Below are positions 10,801 to 15,442 of a stretch of 18,188 nucleotides of DNA, in pieces. The notes below the pieces were generated by a model. The model had not been told where the DNA came from and did not search any database. It saw only the letters and a program-made list of their open reading frames with translations. The position numbers and the translations under genes are program-made. Source of the DNA: Dimargaris cristalligena (Eukaryota; Kickxellomycota; Dimargaritomycetes; Dimargaritales; Dimargaritaceae); the NCBI GenBank assembly GCA_027576995.1, contig JANBQC010000574.1, positions 1 to 18,188 of the forward strand, read 5' to 3'. The stretch's first letter is position 1; every line of letters starts with the position of its first letter.

Positions 10801-13496
10801 ATGTCGTGGTGGTTGGCCAGGGTCACAAAGGCATCGGAAATGGCCGCCAATGATAAATTGGCTTTGGGGTTTATATTCAACGTAAACGACTGGTTAAAGT
10901 GGTGGGGGTTACGAAGACCAATGGCACTGAACCAGCACTGGATAGGTGTCAAGGCCACCTCGCCTAGGATTTGTTCCTGGTAGGTGGCATAGGCATTGGC
11001 TTGGTGACTAGAGGTCCTTTCAGTGTGCCGGGCCAACTGTCGGAGTTCTGGGTACTGGTAGATTAATGGTACGGTTAGTTGATATCCAATCCGGCGACCC
11101 TTGGACACGAGTAAAATGGCCGAAATAGAGTCACCACCGATTTGGAAAAAGTGGTCAGTAGTACTGATGCGGTCGGGGTCTAAGTGTAGGACCTGGGCCC
11201 AGATCCGGCAAAGGTCATGTTCGGAATCAGATTGGGGAACAATAACTTCGGACATCGTGGAGTCGGCGCTAGTTGGGCTGGTCAGTAAATGGTCGATTGG
11301 GGGTAAAGACCTGCGGTCCAATTTACCGCTGGCTGTGGTTTTAAATTCCGTGACAAGCACTACTAGGCCAGGTACCATCTGCTTAGACAACCGCTCCTTT
11401 AGATAGCTCAGCAGGGCCAGCTGGTCCAAGTCCGCAGGGCTAGCGTAAAGCACCAGGGTGTCCTGTTTTACTGATGCCACGCATTGCTTGAGATCTGGAA
11501 AGTGGCTACTAACCGACTCAATTTCTTCGAGCTCGATGCGATACCCGCGCAGCTTGACCTGGTTATCGATACGGCCCAGGAAGTCGATTGTGCCATTAGC
11601 CAACCAACGGGCCTGGTCCCCGGTCCGGTATACCCGACCCGGTCCGTAGGGATTGGGAATGAATTTGGTTTGGGTAAGTTCCGGGAGGTTTTGGTAGCCT
11701 CGGGCTAAACCAATCCCACCAATGAGAAGCTCGCCGGGAACTCCGACAGGTACTAATTGAAGCTGGTCATCCACGATGAAACAAAAAGTGTTGTGTATGG
11801 GCCGACCAATGGTAATGTCATCGTCAGAACCGATTTCAATCGAATGGCTGTAGATTGTCGCTTCCGAGGGCCCGTAATAGTTAATCATGTGGCACCGGTG
11901 AGCCCAGTTTGCCTGAATTTCGGGAGTGATGGGCTCGCCAGCCATCCCAATTAACTCCAGATTGGGGTAGTCATTAGGGTCGAGGCGGGCCACAAATGAG
12001 GGAACAAATGACCCGCTAGTGAGAGTGCGCATGTCTTCCAGGATATTATCACCGGGGACCACCAGTGTACCTCCGTGACATAGGGTGCGTAAGGTGTCGA
12101 CCAAGAAGGCGTCAAAGATCACAGACATGCCCTGAATGGTCCGTTTACCTGGCCCAAAGTGGTCCGCTAGATAAGGGTCGGTAATCAGACTTGCTACCCC
12201 ACTATGTTCCACCAAAACCCCTTTGGGGCGACCCGTCGTACCTGACGTGTAGATCATATAGGCCAGATCGCTTGATTTTGACGGATATGGGGTAAATGAA
12301 GAAATCTCGGGGATTTTGGAGTGTTCAAGGTAGGAATCTACAATAAGAGCTGTTGCAGTCGACTCGGCCGGCAGGCGGTCATAGGTGGTGCTGGTGGCAA
12401 TAACCATGAGTGCGCCACTATCCTCGAATATGTACCGAATACGTTCAATCGGATATTCGGGGTCAATGGGAACATAGGCGGCACCCGACTTGAAAATCGC
12501 CAGCATGGTGATGTTGAAGGCAGCGGACTTGGGTATGAAGATGGCAAATCGCATCTCAGGTTGGGCTCCATATTCGTCCACCAACACTCGGGCGAGATTG
12601 GAAGTAACCCGGTCCAGTTTGGAGTAGGTCCATTCATCGGGGCCATAAGCCAGGGCCAGATGGTGGGGGTAGCGCTGGGCACACTGACTGAACAGGCAAT
12701 GGGCGGGTAGCCCAACTGTTTGGACAGGCTCATTCATGCGAGAGAACTCCATCAGGCGGGCTCGTTCATTGGCGCTGACCCAGGGAATATCACGCACCAA
12801 GACAGGCTGGTCTCGGCCCAGGGCCTCCACTACGGACGACAAAACAGTGACCAGTTGGAGGGCAAACTCAGCTACAGCCGATCCACGGTATTGAGCTCGA
12901 GGATAGGTGACGGCGATTAGGACCTGATCATGATACCACTCGCAGCTAACCATGAGTCGGGCGGTTGTCTCAATCAACATCGCAGAAAAGGACGGGTCAG
13001 CATCGGATTCACCAGGCTGCCCAATATGTTCAGCTAGGGGGGACGTTGGTTGATGTTTACTTGGCCCAGCGTTGTCGACACGGAGAATGACTTCAGCCAC
13101 CAGGTCGGTGGAGCTGGGCAAATGGTCTGACCTGGCCTCCTTCAGGATGGAAGAGTCGAGCGGGACATCCGGCTCTACCTGGGCAAGAACTAAGCGAAGT
13201 TGTTGACCGGCTGCTTCGCCTTTCTCAATTGGACCTGTCCATTGAGTGAAAGCGACGGCGGGCTGGCGGTAGTAGCGACTCAGGAGAAGTGCAAGGGCTA
13301 TTTGGCAGGGTGGAGTGAGGTCAAGCTGTCTGCCTCCTAGCGAGGCCGGAAGAGGAAAGGGGTGCGACCAGTTGGCATAGCCTGTCACACATTGGCGGGG
13401 TTTGCCAAGAGGCAAGTCAGCCGCGGGCTGATAATCAACGGGAACCGTGGGCATACGAACGCGCGTGTTATCATTGGGGTCCACTGACGAATACAT
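1..13496 (-). CDS. Multimodular nonribosomal peptide synthetase, 3' end beyond the window
   Basis: Assembles a peptide by thiotemplate chemistry, presumably in the cytoplasm. Read codon by codon on the minus strand, the frame is open for 4,498 codons from ATG 13496 to the window edge, with no stop and no intron needed. The start is the first Met after an in-frame TAG 20 codons upstream, and it has A at -3. Domain order by residue: C remnant 60-245, A 258-740, T 755-825 (Ser790), E 845-1290, C 1325-1775, decayed A 1780-2235, decayed T 2245-2325, decayed C 2355-2795, A 2805-3275, T 3290-3360 (Ser3327), E 3384-3840, C 3870-4320, A from 4333. The frame ends at the A3 motif ILYTSGTTGRPK, so at least one T and any release domain lie to the left. 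Domain edges are estimates from motif positions. The product is unknown. The C-domain openings (e.g. LYPMLPMQQGMW) look fungal. Certain as an NRPS; the peptide cannot be named. Confidence 0.97.
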   Translation of the reverse strand, partial: MYSSVDPNDNTRVRMPTVPVDYQPAADLPLGKPRQCVTGYANWSHPFPLPASLGGRQLDLTPPCQIALALLLSRYYRQPAVAFTQWTGPIEKGEAAGQQLRLVLAQVEPDVPLDSSILKEARSDHLPSSTDLVAEVILRVDNAGPSKHQPTSPLAEHIGQPGESDADPSFSAMLIETTARLMVSCEWYHDQVLIAVTYPRAQYRGSAVAEFALQLVTVLSSVVEALGRDQPVLVRDIPWVSANERARLMEFSRMNEPVQTVGLPAHCLFSQCAQRYPHHLALAYGPDEWTYSKLDRVTSNLARVLVDEYGAQPEMRFAIFIPKSAAFNITMLAIFKSGAAYVPIDPEYPIERIRYIFEDSGALMVIATSTTYDRLPAESTATALIVDSYLEHSKIPEISSFTPYPSKSSDLAYMIYTSGTTGRPKGVLVEHSGVASLITDPYLADHFGPGKRTIQGMSVIFDAFLVDTLRTLCHGGTLVVPGDNILEDMRTLTSGSFVPSFVARLDPNDYPNLELIGMAGEPITPEIQANWAHRCHMINYYGPSEATIYSHSIEIGSDDDITIGRPIHNTFCFIVDDQLQLVPVGVPGELLIGGIGLARGYQNLPELTQTKFIPNPYGPGRVYRTGDQARWLANGTIDFLGRIDNQVKLRGYRIELEEIESVSSHFPDLKQCVASVKQDTLVLYASPADLDQLALLSYLKERLSKQMVPGLVVLVTEFKTTASGKLDRRSLPPIDHLLTSPTSADSTMSEVIVPQSDSEHDLCRIWAQVLHLDPDRISTTDHFFQIGGDSISAILLVSKGRRIGYQLTVPLIYQYPELRQLARHTERTSSHQANAYATYQEQILGEVALTPIQCWFSAIGLRNPHHFNQSFTLNINPKANLSLAAISDAFVTLANHHDILRARFEPSNGDQLWVQAIPTAKAFPTDFLVLEETVSSENYTNFILRVQSSLNLITGPVLAVALIHDSDSSSPSRLFITIHHVLVDLVAWRILIEDLNTLLRGASLPPKALPFQVWASQLDDYAATLSADIWPTQVDPDKPIPNIYDFLPPPELDGTGSQAARLSTSFEFGSESTHSLLFQLAPQLRVTPRDLLLATFTQAFTTTIGLDQVTFCMEGHGREPWLSNQDITRTVGWFTSLYPLVLRVRPGQPLLDLLRHTKEALQQIPMKGFPYSLLKYMPGVSVEERVKLEAKTPTRLDVQFNYFGRFSNTSGDLSDDLLSIEWSDYFGLHDFAPQDKVIYDINPMPTVVGDCLRLIMEYNPLVYRRSIVDEIMVQWRRSLVQLANDINQPRSISVEPLLTRFDFTHLQLSASEFQDIIDEFHRRRIPLDQVEDLFPCIALQGGLLTGLSTDATAYLVQIAVKFNGPLNAGRLLQAWQAVVQQHAPLRTVFLESSSKQSQGYIQAVLRSCPTTWTVSDQPLKSLDEFLVQNRQRGFTLQEHMFRNYVFPTTDSQVHDTVITFHHSLCDGWSLPLLFQAWMEAYHHPNLETSSPLAPFPSIIQCVSQFNPEPAESFWSDYLKDAPKSPAPLLSPGYIGSPGWTTYLTSVDLSKTQLTQCSQRFGVTLATLFRAAYALVLGYLLDQDEVVFGVTLSGRNLNLPGIDQTIGPCTNTLPSRVRLDHHLMADWLKAVHQGQVAMIPFEHSVLTDISKWASTDQSGPLFQTILGFENFPVPVANPAHSLVLCDLHIHEFTEYPLAIDFIDSSNGIKAKVFYDTSIYSERSVSQVVDMIQCVLTQILAADMSTPMDQLELGNTPANCHLHVDQESRSPTIVPARPLLKDIWNGSLLEKPDSLAYISASRSLSYSQLDKLADSLAAQSSQSGLLPHPTVVAVVDSVEQLLICLVSAIKLGARLLPLASPYTIGQLSVCSKAIGAQIVWLPSTDIEHVRPYLDSDIAMVGIPDSIDQKISETLVTRRFKQPADLQDPSLVFASRSSSADPVVSSIDGPRIQYTLASTWPFIDSKRQYTLDDSLALDSPQAVWFTLSCLTLQAIISTLDPSTHDNARSSPCHVLTVGALTHCSAVGDRLVLWDLNEDTWPHVESLVKSTDTCLAFIKSTFHGHRRITLEQLASRSLPIVDKPSNDGYALNVLGKHGHLCPPGVVGRLAFLGTSFPYCSAPLLQSVLGYRDTAGFVHILGPVSQRVAIKHRQVHLGTLVRALSEASAQYPLCMVLSDDRLVVLVSNTTEAELIRLKSIMVPPAIPATLVPDEIISASAFPHVAELDDQLLPHFAQAYLATVTARSSQSLSEYEWWLMVVVNELYASSDHSSVASSDTKLLMSTSKVPLAQLDLIQYRIRQKFGITVGLDELVKHTEIRILASIIKGIIKRGVDEHSLDFTIEATDISPPNSSPLYTHAKSVTSHQQRVWSLSRLGNPSSVFYHQCTITFTISLQLAEVQRSIDHLTTVFESLRCRFLSVRGALTCHVLPRVPVGVTEHQFTSSQVFNGDQLDVNAPQFDLNQGVLAQLDLYQLPTGTADNNSSVIVIRVHEIFGSAREFEEIVRALTYKLVGHSPSLPDVQCTKSCDTSEPTKSELNYWKTLLQNLPAELALPTDRPRPLVPSFFCSLAETGVEGQLFEAIQVQASNESVKEYAIWSSLFATFLLRLTGKTDLIVDISSPAVKNSGASADIEASLALGQPLRVKGDLSLDFPELIGQLTRQIEDSQLHAIPSMDILVTHLSLEGQHRVSGLSCISLVFHYPLGPGDNYTSVRCTRPRLPRTMFPYDLQLVFDCHNRTPMCQLRFNQVLFNDDTANRLLHNFLTYAHSVVVDHQPWSTALLVCPAETSLILGKFALGPPNSVTRDNPHLSVLDLFSEMVQKYPNRVATEISNETYTYAQLSQRVFGLVERLQRANVKPRDKMGVIVANHPDAVMCMLAVWGVGAVYVPVDHKLPTARQKYIVDTAGCTCIVNASGVDAEWCEVINIDDLAKSIESTTTASSLHPIQPTDLAYIVFTSGSTGLPKGVMVEHRSLLNILTSPTLEMLQQPGTRTMNGMAAGFDVFFLNTLLPLCFGSTLVFYGDDLPGTLKTVQQTILLPSIISTLNPHDYTNLNSLLVGGEHLPRELANQWSAVTAFHNVYGPTEAAIACLMTEVPPSGCVPIGRPMADYECYILDENLRLVPIGAVGEICIGGIGVALGYINRPDLTLAKFVDNSFTGRGKIYRTGDLGRWLPDGQVVCLGRMDSQVKLRGFRIELDEIRSVLMRQPGVQDCAIFVRDRFLVGYVFPDFVGSEDTLRASVADQLPSYMVPSYILSLPNVPLTNNGKCDTQFLQNHFAEYLTTHRQQLLLLDNLSERDQPLTILMQSLGEVLGLPLNQINLDLTFVKIGGDSISAIQVSSKCRQLGFTLPTAALLGSGPLRDAAKKMHLISSAGNITSQFQPVEYHAKFPLTPIQQWFFDHPWSNPNHFNQSFALELSRPLTAAELTSALLRLINGNDMLRSQFTRDPTGNPGQWSQKIVPPFVGLPIPIVELGTSVSDLSGQLLTIQASLDITKGYHLAAGLFTLSDDDSNASASETSHSATISQPFKGQLLFLTIHHLVVDLVSWSILLEDLAKLLDGQSPVPQPISFATWATELINWAKLTMPDIEGDLPPTTQPVSFLPFTGPDCLAFNIQANSQCQSIILDPVLSGALLQPDSTRIQPLELMLAGLFQALHCISQAPTITVFNESHGRHPWQPSLDPGRTVGWFTSMAPCQAQVNTETKPLDFLKQAKQTLRSLTGTCGLQHGLQQVLRRSQGGLSNGQPLSPMEVCFNYLGNTTNGGALTMHGRAPWVVRPELTSDLAVCDSNELRTQVLEVIGLPTPNGLKFMVIYCPHVIATYVVETLLNHFRDSLSNMVQLLDVTPAPSVWTPSDFTDLQATLPELAKLEAELITVGLSENDVEALYPMLPMQQGMWTATAKDPSEYLVQMSFTVNGVSNFDQLRLATKAVISQHVILRTVFLTSWSNPHCQGVQVVVREPRFGWHVVNEWSDFDASSEEHFLQVNLARGFKSNEPLLRIYVKQLTPSSFRYLLTIHHALIDGWSIGILLDQLRSHLQGNLEQSPTMTTSFHDYVAYIQNSNQAGAETFWREYLKGVEQPTELSLPKPPSIHGHGKGELFFVLFPDAILVHRVARLADITPYTLIKAAWSLLLSRYTDQSDVVFGNTVSGRALPLPGIESLLGCFINTVPFRVSLKYEMSVIELVTMIHRDSQKMVPFEHLHLSKINEWTNTDVRPSNMFNSLLVYENYPDTGLDNLNHSVTFTDTAVLESTDYPLAVITQVEHGQLTVNLNWISSTFDKCYIENLSHHLIALFSGLVSTLANSDGQVSTKGLMMLSSSEKALVTEQLTRPYLAIDCEICVPELFTRTAHSVPGAPAVEFNNLQWSYQDLYSRSRNLARHILLQGIKRETPIGLIIDRVPSTIAAYMGVGLAGSAIVPIDPTFPSDRIHYMVDDCGIQLILTNTADQVRLDAIRQALPNVEFQAIDSWLSPPDVPCNELLALPDVSPTDLSHILYTSGTTGRPK
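1977..3347 (-). other. NRPS module 3 epimerization domain
   Basis: Second epimerization domain, residues about 3384-3840. Signatures: FPLTPIQQWFF (3384-3394), HHLVVD (3533-3538), NESHGRHPW (3663-3671, where EGHGRE is usual), RTVGWFTSMAP (from 3679) and FNYLG (3748-3752). The E6 segment reads LTGTCGLQHG in place of the usual PxxGxGYG-like stretch, so this copy is more diverged than the module 1 epimerase, though the key His, Asp and Glu remain. It carries a Ser/Asp-rich insertion (3501-3519) just before the HH motif. Predicted to give a D residue at this position. Confidence 0.87.
3417..5084 (-). other. NRPS module 3 adenylation and carrier domains
   Basis: The adenylation domain (about 2805-3275) has A3 AYIVFTSGSTGLPKG at 2947-2961, A4 GFDVFFLNT with D2997, A5 NVYGPTEAAIA at 3074-3084, A7 YRTGD at 3159-3163 and an A10 with Lys3262 (NNGKCD). 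Aligning by eye to GrsA gives a pocket reading D-V-L-I-L-G-V-I-A-K, which differs from module 1; I do not assign a substrate. The carrier FVKIGGDSISAIQV has Ser3327. This is the first complete A-T pair after the decayed block and probably receives the chain from the module 2 condensation domain. Confidence 0.9.
5112..6434 (-). pseudogene. Decayed LCL-like condensation domain inside the NRPS reading frame
   Basis: Residues about 2355-2795 begin with SHQQRVWSLSRLGNPSSVFY (2360-2379), the opening of an LCL-type condensation domain that joins two L residues. Motifs C2 (ESLRCRF) and C4 (LPTDRPRP at 2549-2556) are also recognisable. The active site is not: the expected HHxxxDG reads VHEIFGS (2486-2492), keeping at most one histidine and losing the aspartate and glycine. 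The LCL type is what would be expected after a module lacking epimerization, so this looks like a once-normal domain. Inference: inactive in peptide bond formation. Confidence 0.75.
6522..6764 (-). pseudogene. Decayed peptidyl carrier domain inside the NRPS reading frame
   Basis: Residues about 2245-2325 align with the helical part of a carrier domain (LIQYRIRQKFGITVGL at 2290-2305, then LDELVKHTEIRILASI), but the GGxS loop reads MSTSKVPLAQ at 2278-2287. No serine falls at the position that normally takes phosphopantetheine; proline or leucine does, depending on a one-residue gap. Compare the intact GGDSI in modules 1 and 3. Inference: this carrier cannot be primed, so nothing can be tethered here. 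Confidence 0.75.
6792..8159 (-). pseudogene. Decayed adenylation domain inside the NRPS reading frame
   Basis: Residues about 1780-2235 sit where a module 2 adenylation domain should be and keep its outline: LSYSQLDKLADSLA near 1802-1815 matches A1, and CPPGVVGRLAFLG near 2097-2109 matches the region before A6. The catalytic motifs are gone. The A3 P-loop position reads VFASRSSSADPVV (1929-1941) instead of the Gly-rich TSGSTGxPKG with its lysine, no FDxS at A4 or YGPTE at A5 can be found, A7 reads GYRDTAGF, and the A10 lysine position reads EIISASAFPHV. The domain also looks a few dozen residues short between A1 and A10 relative to module 1. It is not a separate pseudogene: the frame continues without stops. 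Inference: it cannot activate an amino acid. Confidence 0.8.
8172..9524 (-). other. NRPS module 2 condensation domain (motifs intact)
   Basis: Forms a peptide bond between the epimerized module 1 residue and a downstream acceptor. The opening LFPCIALQGGLLTG at about 1334-1347 corresponds to the fungal 'YPCTPLQEGLL' signature, HHSLCDGWS at 1461-1469 is a perfect HHxxxDG active-site motif, and VVFGVTLSGRN at 1585-1595 fits C5. It is the last motif-complete domain before the decayed block at residues 1780-2795, so its real acceptor carrier is in question (see findings). Confidence 0.9.
9627..10964 (-). other. NRPS module 1 epimerization domain
   Basis: Converts the carrier-bound L-aminoacyl residue to the D form before condensation. 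Visible signatures: LTPIQCWFS at 849-857 (E1 type), HHVLVD at 979-984, EGHGRE at 1114-1119, RTVGWFTSLYP at 1129-1139, a PMKGFPYS segment near 1165, and FNYFGRF at 1200-1206. These cover the usual E1 to E7 set, so activity is expected. It follows the Ser790 carrier directly. It precedes a condensation domain of the kind that accepts a D donor, so the first residue of the peptide is predicted to be D-configured. Confidence 0.92.
11022..13496 (-). other. NRPS module 1, part 1: truncated C, adenylation and carrier domains
   Basis: Residues 1-60 are an unrecognised leader. Residues 60-245 resemble only the C-terminal half of a condensation domain (IALALLLSRYYRQ near 66-78 matches the segment before motif C5), and there is no HHxxxDG, as in many fungal initiating modules. 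The A domain looks active: A3 YMIYTSGTTGRPKG at 413-426, A4 FDAF at 461-464, A5 NYYGPSEATIY at 539-549, A7 YRTGD at 623-627, A10 TASGKLDR with Lys725. Aligning by eye to the GrsA Phe domain gives pocket residues D-A-V-S-G-A-Y-I-Y-K, which I cannot match to a substrate. The carrier motif FFQIGGDSI at 783-791 keeps the phosphopantetheine serine, Ser790. Confidence 0.9.
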
Positions 13497-13654
13497 AATA
13501 GAACAACGTGAATTGGGGTTGTCGATAAATATGAAATGGATTGCTAAGAGAAACTAAGGGCTAAATCGGACAGCTAATGAGTAAGGCGGTTGATCAATAC
13601 TAGAATAAATGTATTGGGCTATAAGTAAATTAAACACATTGGCGATGCTCTACA

Positions 13655-13663
13655 CTTTATATA
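13655..13663 (-). promoter_or_regulatory. Candidate TATA box of the NRPS gene
   Basis: On the minus strand the sequence reads TATATAAAG about 160 bp upstream of the NRPS ATG. With a usual 30-bp offset it would give a 5' leader of roughly 125 nt. It is the best core-promoter match in the 260 bp before the start. A CCAAT pentamer on the minus strand near 13640 lies between it and the ATG, which is not the usual side for a CCAAT box. Confidence 0.45.
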
Positions 13664-13668
13664 CACAT

Positions 13669-13685
13669 GCTATTATTATAATAGC
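13669..13685. repeat. Palindrome next to the TATA-like element
   Basis: GCTATTA-tta-TAATAGC: perfect 7-bp arms around 3 bases, 5 bp beyond the TATA-like element on its upstream side for the NRPS. It could be a dimeric regulator's site or simply AT-rich chance; the position is the only hint of function. Confidence 0.5.
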
Positions 13686-14830
13686 CCAAAAAAATGCTGC
13701 TCACCACTCAACTGGGAGGCAGAGTGTAAAGAGCCTCACCAAATGATGTGGACTTGGTGGGAGTGGTATGAATTCGTCATCGCTTACAGATATGTTCATA
13801 TCAACGCAGATACTGGGCAAGTGATTTCATTATGTATCGGTTAGCTGAAGCCGATTGGGCATAACAACTAGTCATACGTGCAGTTCCGCATCATATCCGC
13901 CCTGTGGACAACAAGACAGAATTACAACTGACTGTCTAGCGGTTCGAAATACCCGCCTACCAAGACGGAAGATTATAAATGAGTGACCCTAATGGCCTGG
14001 ATACAAGTATCCTGTATGTGTGATTCATACCCGGTGCAGGTCGGCATGAGGATTCCCCCTGAATGCTTGGAAGTGGGAGATCATAGCTATTGTAACGATA
14101 TAAGAGTTAAGAGAAAACCTCACTACGTTCAGCGTCAATGTTGGAGTTGAGTCAAGGGTTTATTCGAGGTTTTTAAATAAGATAAGTAAAAGTAATCAAA
14201 CAGGTAAAAGAACTGTAAATATGATGGTGTGAATTGTCGGGGATGATGGTGATAGGTCTTACTCGACGTCCATTGAGAACGTTCGTTATACAGTATTGAT
14301 GTGGTTGTTTGGGCCGGGATGTAAATATGGCGTGCTGTAGTAAAGCCAGGATACCCCGGAAGAATGTAAGTCATTAACAGCTCAGGCTATTGAATAATAA
14401 TAGAGGAGATGCAGAGAGACACGTCAATAATTGATTGTATGTTATACATGTAACGTGAAACGTCACAGCTATGTTAAGTTGCCACTTGAACTTGTGGGGA
14501 ATAATCTCCTTTTGAGAAGCATTAATCCTACTGTTGAATAGTGCCTCCGCATTACTCCCAGATACTTAGACTAGTACTTTTTTCTGATTGAGTCAGTAAG
14601 TACACCAGCCAGCCTGCAACCGCTAAGAGGGACGGCCGACCTAGGACGAAACCCATCGTTTGAATTTCTGCACCATGGCCGCCTACCAAGCGGGGCGCGA
14701 ACAGATTCCAACCCGATTGAGCCCAATGAGCAAACCTAGAGCATAAAACCTAATGGATCTACCATAACCCCGGGACCCTCGTGTCTTAATAAACTAATAA
14801 TTTATACTTTACATCTAAATTAGTGCCTAC
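13686..14830. other. Gene-poor intergenic stretch
   Basis: I see no coding region with family resemblance here on either strand. The longest minus-strand frame (14135-14374) is Tyr/Thr/His-rich with no recognisable motif and no codon signal. The only structure noted is a weak hairpin, CACCAA at 13737-13742 pairing with TTGGTG at 13754-13759. Part of this stretch is probably the upstream control region of the NRPS. Confidence 0.5.
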
Positions 14831-15122
14831 CCGATTTCCCCCCTCGGACCCTACTACACGGTTAACCACCGCCCCCTACCGGTCCCCCTCGACCGCTACG
14901 TTATAAACCGTTTGCATTCCCACTTTGGCCAGGTTTTTTTGTGTCTGCTTGCCTTATTTTTTACTTACTTCTCACACGCTTCGACTATATTGTTTCAATT
15001 TTCTAGCACTGGCTCTCTGCCCTGGTCATTGTTTGCGGCTCGATGTTGTTTACCTATGGCCGTTTTATAATACTTTACAGGTATTTATAATACTTCTTGC
15101 CTATGGGATATATGTATACTGT
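14831..15122. other. Pyrimidine-rich low-complexity stretch
   Basis: The plus strand is strongly C/T-rich here (runs such as ccgatttcccccct, then several T-tracts). An open plus-strand frame crosses it (from 14925) but encodes only a hydrophobic, Cys/Leu/Phe-rich string as expected from T-rich DNA and continues into the G homopolymer, so I do not call a gene. Confidence 0.5.
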
Positions 15123-15135
15123 GGGGGGGGGGGGG
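15123..15135 (+). repeat. G13 homopolymer
   Basis: Thirteen consecutive G bases, followed within 13 bases by two more GGG tracts (cttgggcggg). The run length may be polymorphic or misread, and it is capable of G-quadruplex formation together with the following tracts. Confidence 0.9.
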
Positions 15136-15267
15136 CTTGGGCGGGCCTTATTTAGTGGCTTAGTTATTAGAAAGAACAAACCAGCACCGCTGTTGCTAAT
15201 ATTATGCCAATCCCAACGCAGCTAATTAACGCCAGAACTCATAGACAAGGTATATCCTCTAACTTAT

Positions 15268-15291
15268 GTTTACATTTACGTTTACGTTTAC
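15268..15291 (+). repeat. Short hexamer tandem repeat (GTTTAC)4
   Basis: Four consecutive 6-base units: GTTTAC, ATTTAC, GTTTAC, GTTTAC, with one mismatch. A microsatellite; no coding frame covers it. Confidence 0.85.
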
Positions 15292-15326
15292 TACGACAAA
15301 TGTTATTGATGCGTATATAGCCTGTA

Positions 15327-15390
15327 GGGCAGTGGGGGTACAGGGTCTTTGTGGGGAGCTCGGGAGGGACACGGGCACAGGGCGGAAGGG
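15327..15390 (+). repeat. G-tract cluster, candidate G-quadruplex region
   Basis: Nine runs of three or more G fall within 64 nt on the plus strand: at 15327, 15334, 15343, 15353, 15362, 15366, 15373, 15380 and 15388. Most spacers are 1-7 nt (one gap of 7, between the third and fourth tract), so several alternative intramolecular quadruplexes satisfy the common G3+N1-7 rule. Confidence 0.75.
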
Positions 15391-15442
15391 TTTCCTGCTA
15401 CCAATAAAATGGGGATAGATGTAATATGGAATAGTAAATATG

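Noticed and set aside
13913..13970. tRNA-like T-loop (TTCGAAAT at 13943) after a 6-bp hairpin
   Set aside because: No acceptor stem, D arm or proper anticodon arm can be drawn at the right spacing, and the position after the T loop is T rather than the required C.
14135..14374. 79-codon minus-strand frame
   Set aside because: Tyr/Thr/His-rich with no motif, and it lies in AT-rich intergenic DNA where chance frames of this length are expected.
13953..14690. The 12-mer CCGCCTACCAAG occurs twice (13953-13964 and 14679-14690)
   Set aside because: One shared 12-mer is about what chance predicts in 4.7 kb, and the flanks do not match.
14925..15155. Hydrophobic 76-codon plus-strand frame
   Set aside because: The composition reflects T-rich DNA, and the frame runs through the G13 homopolymer; no signal or membrane topology pattern beyond that.
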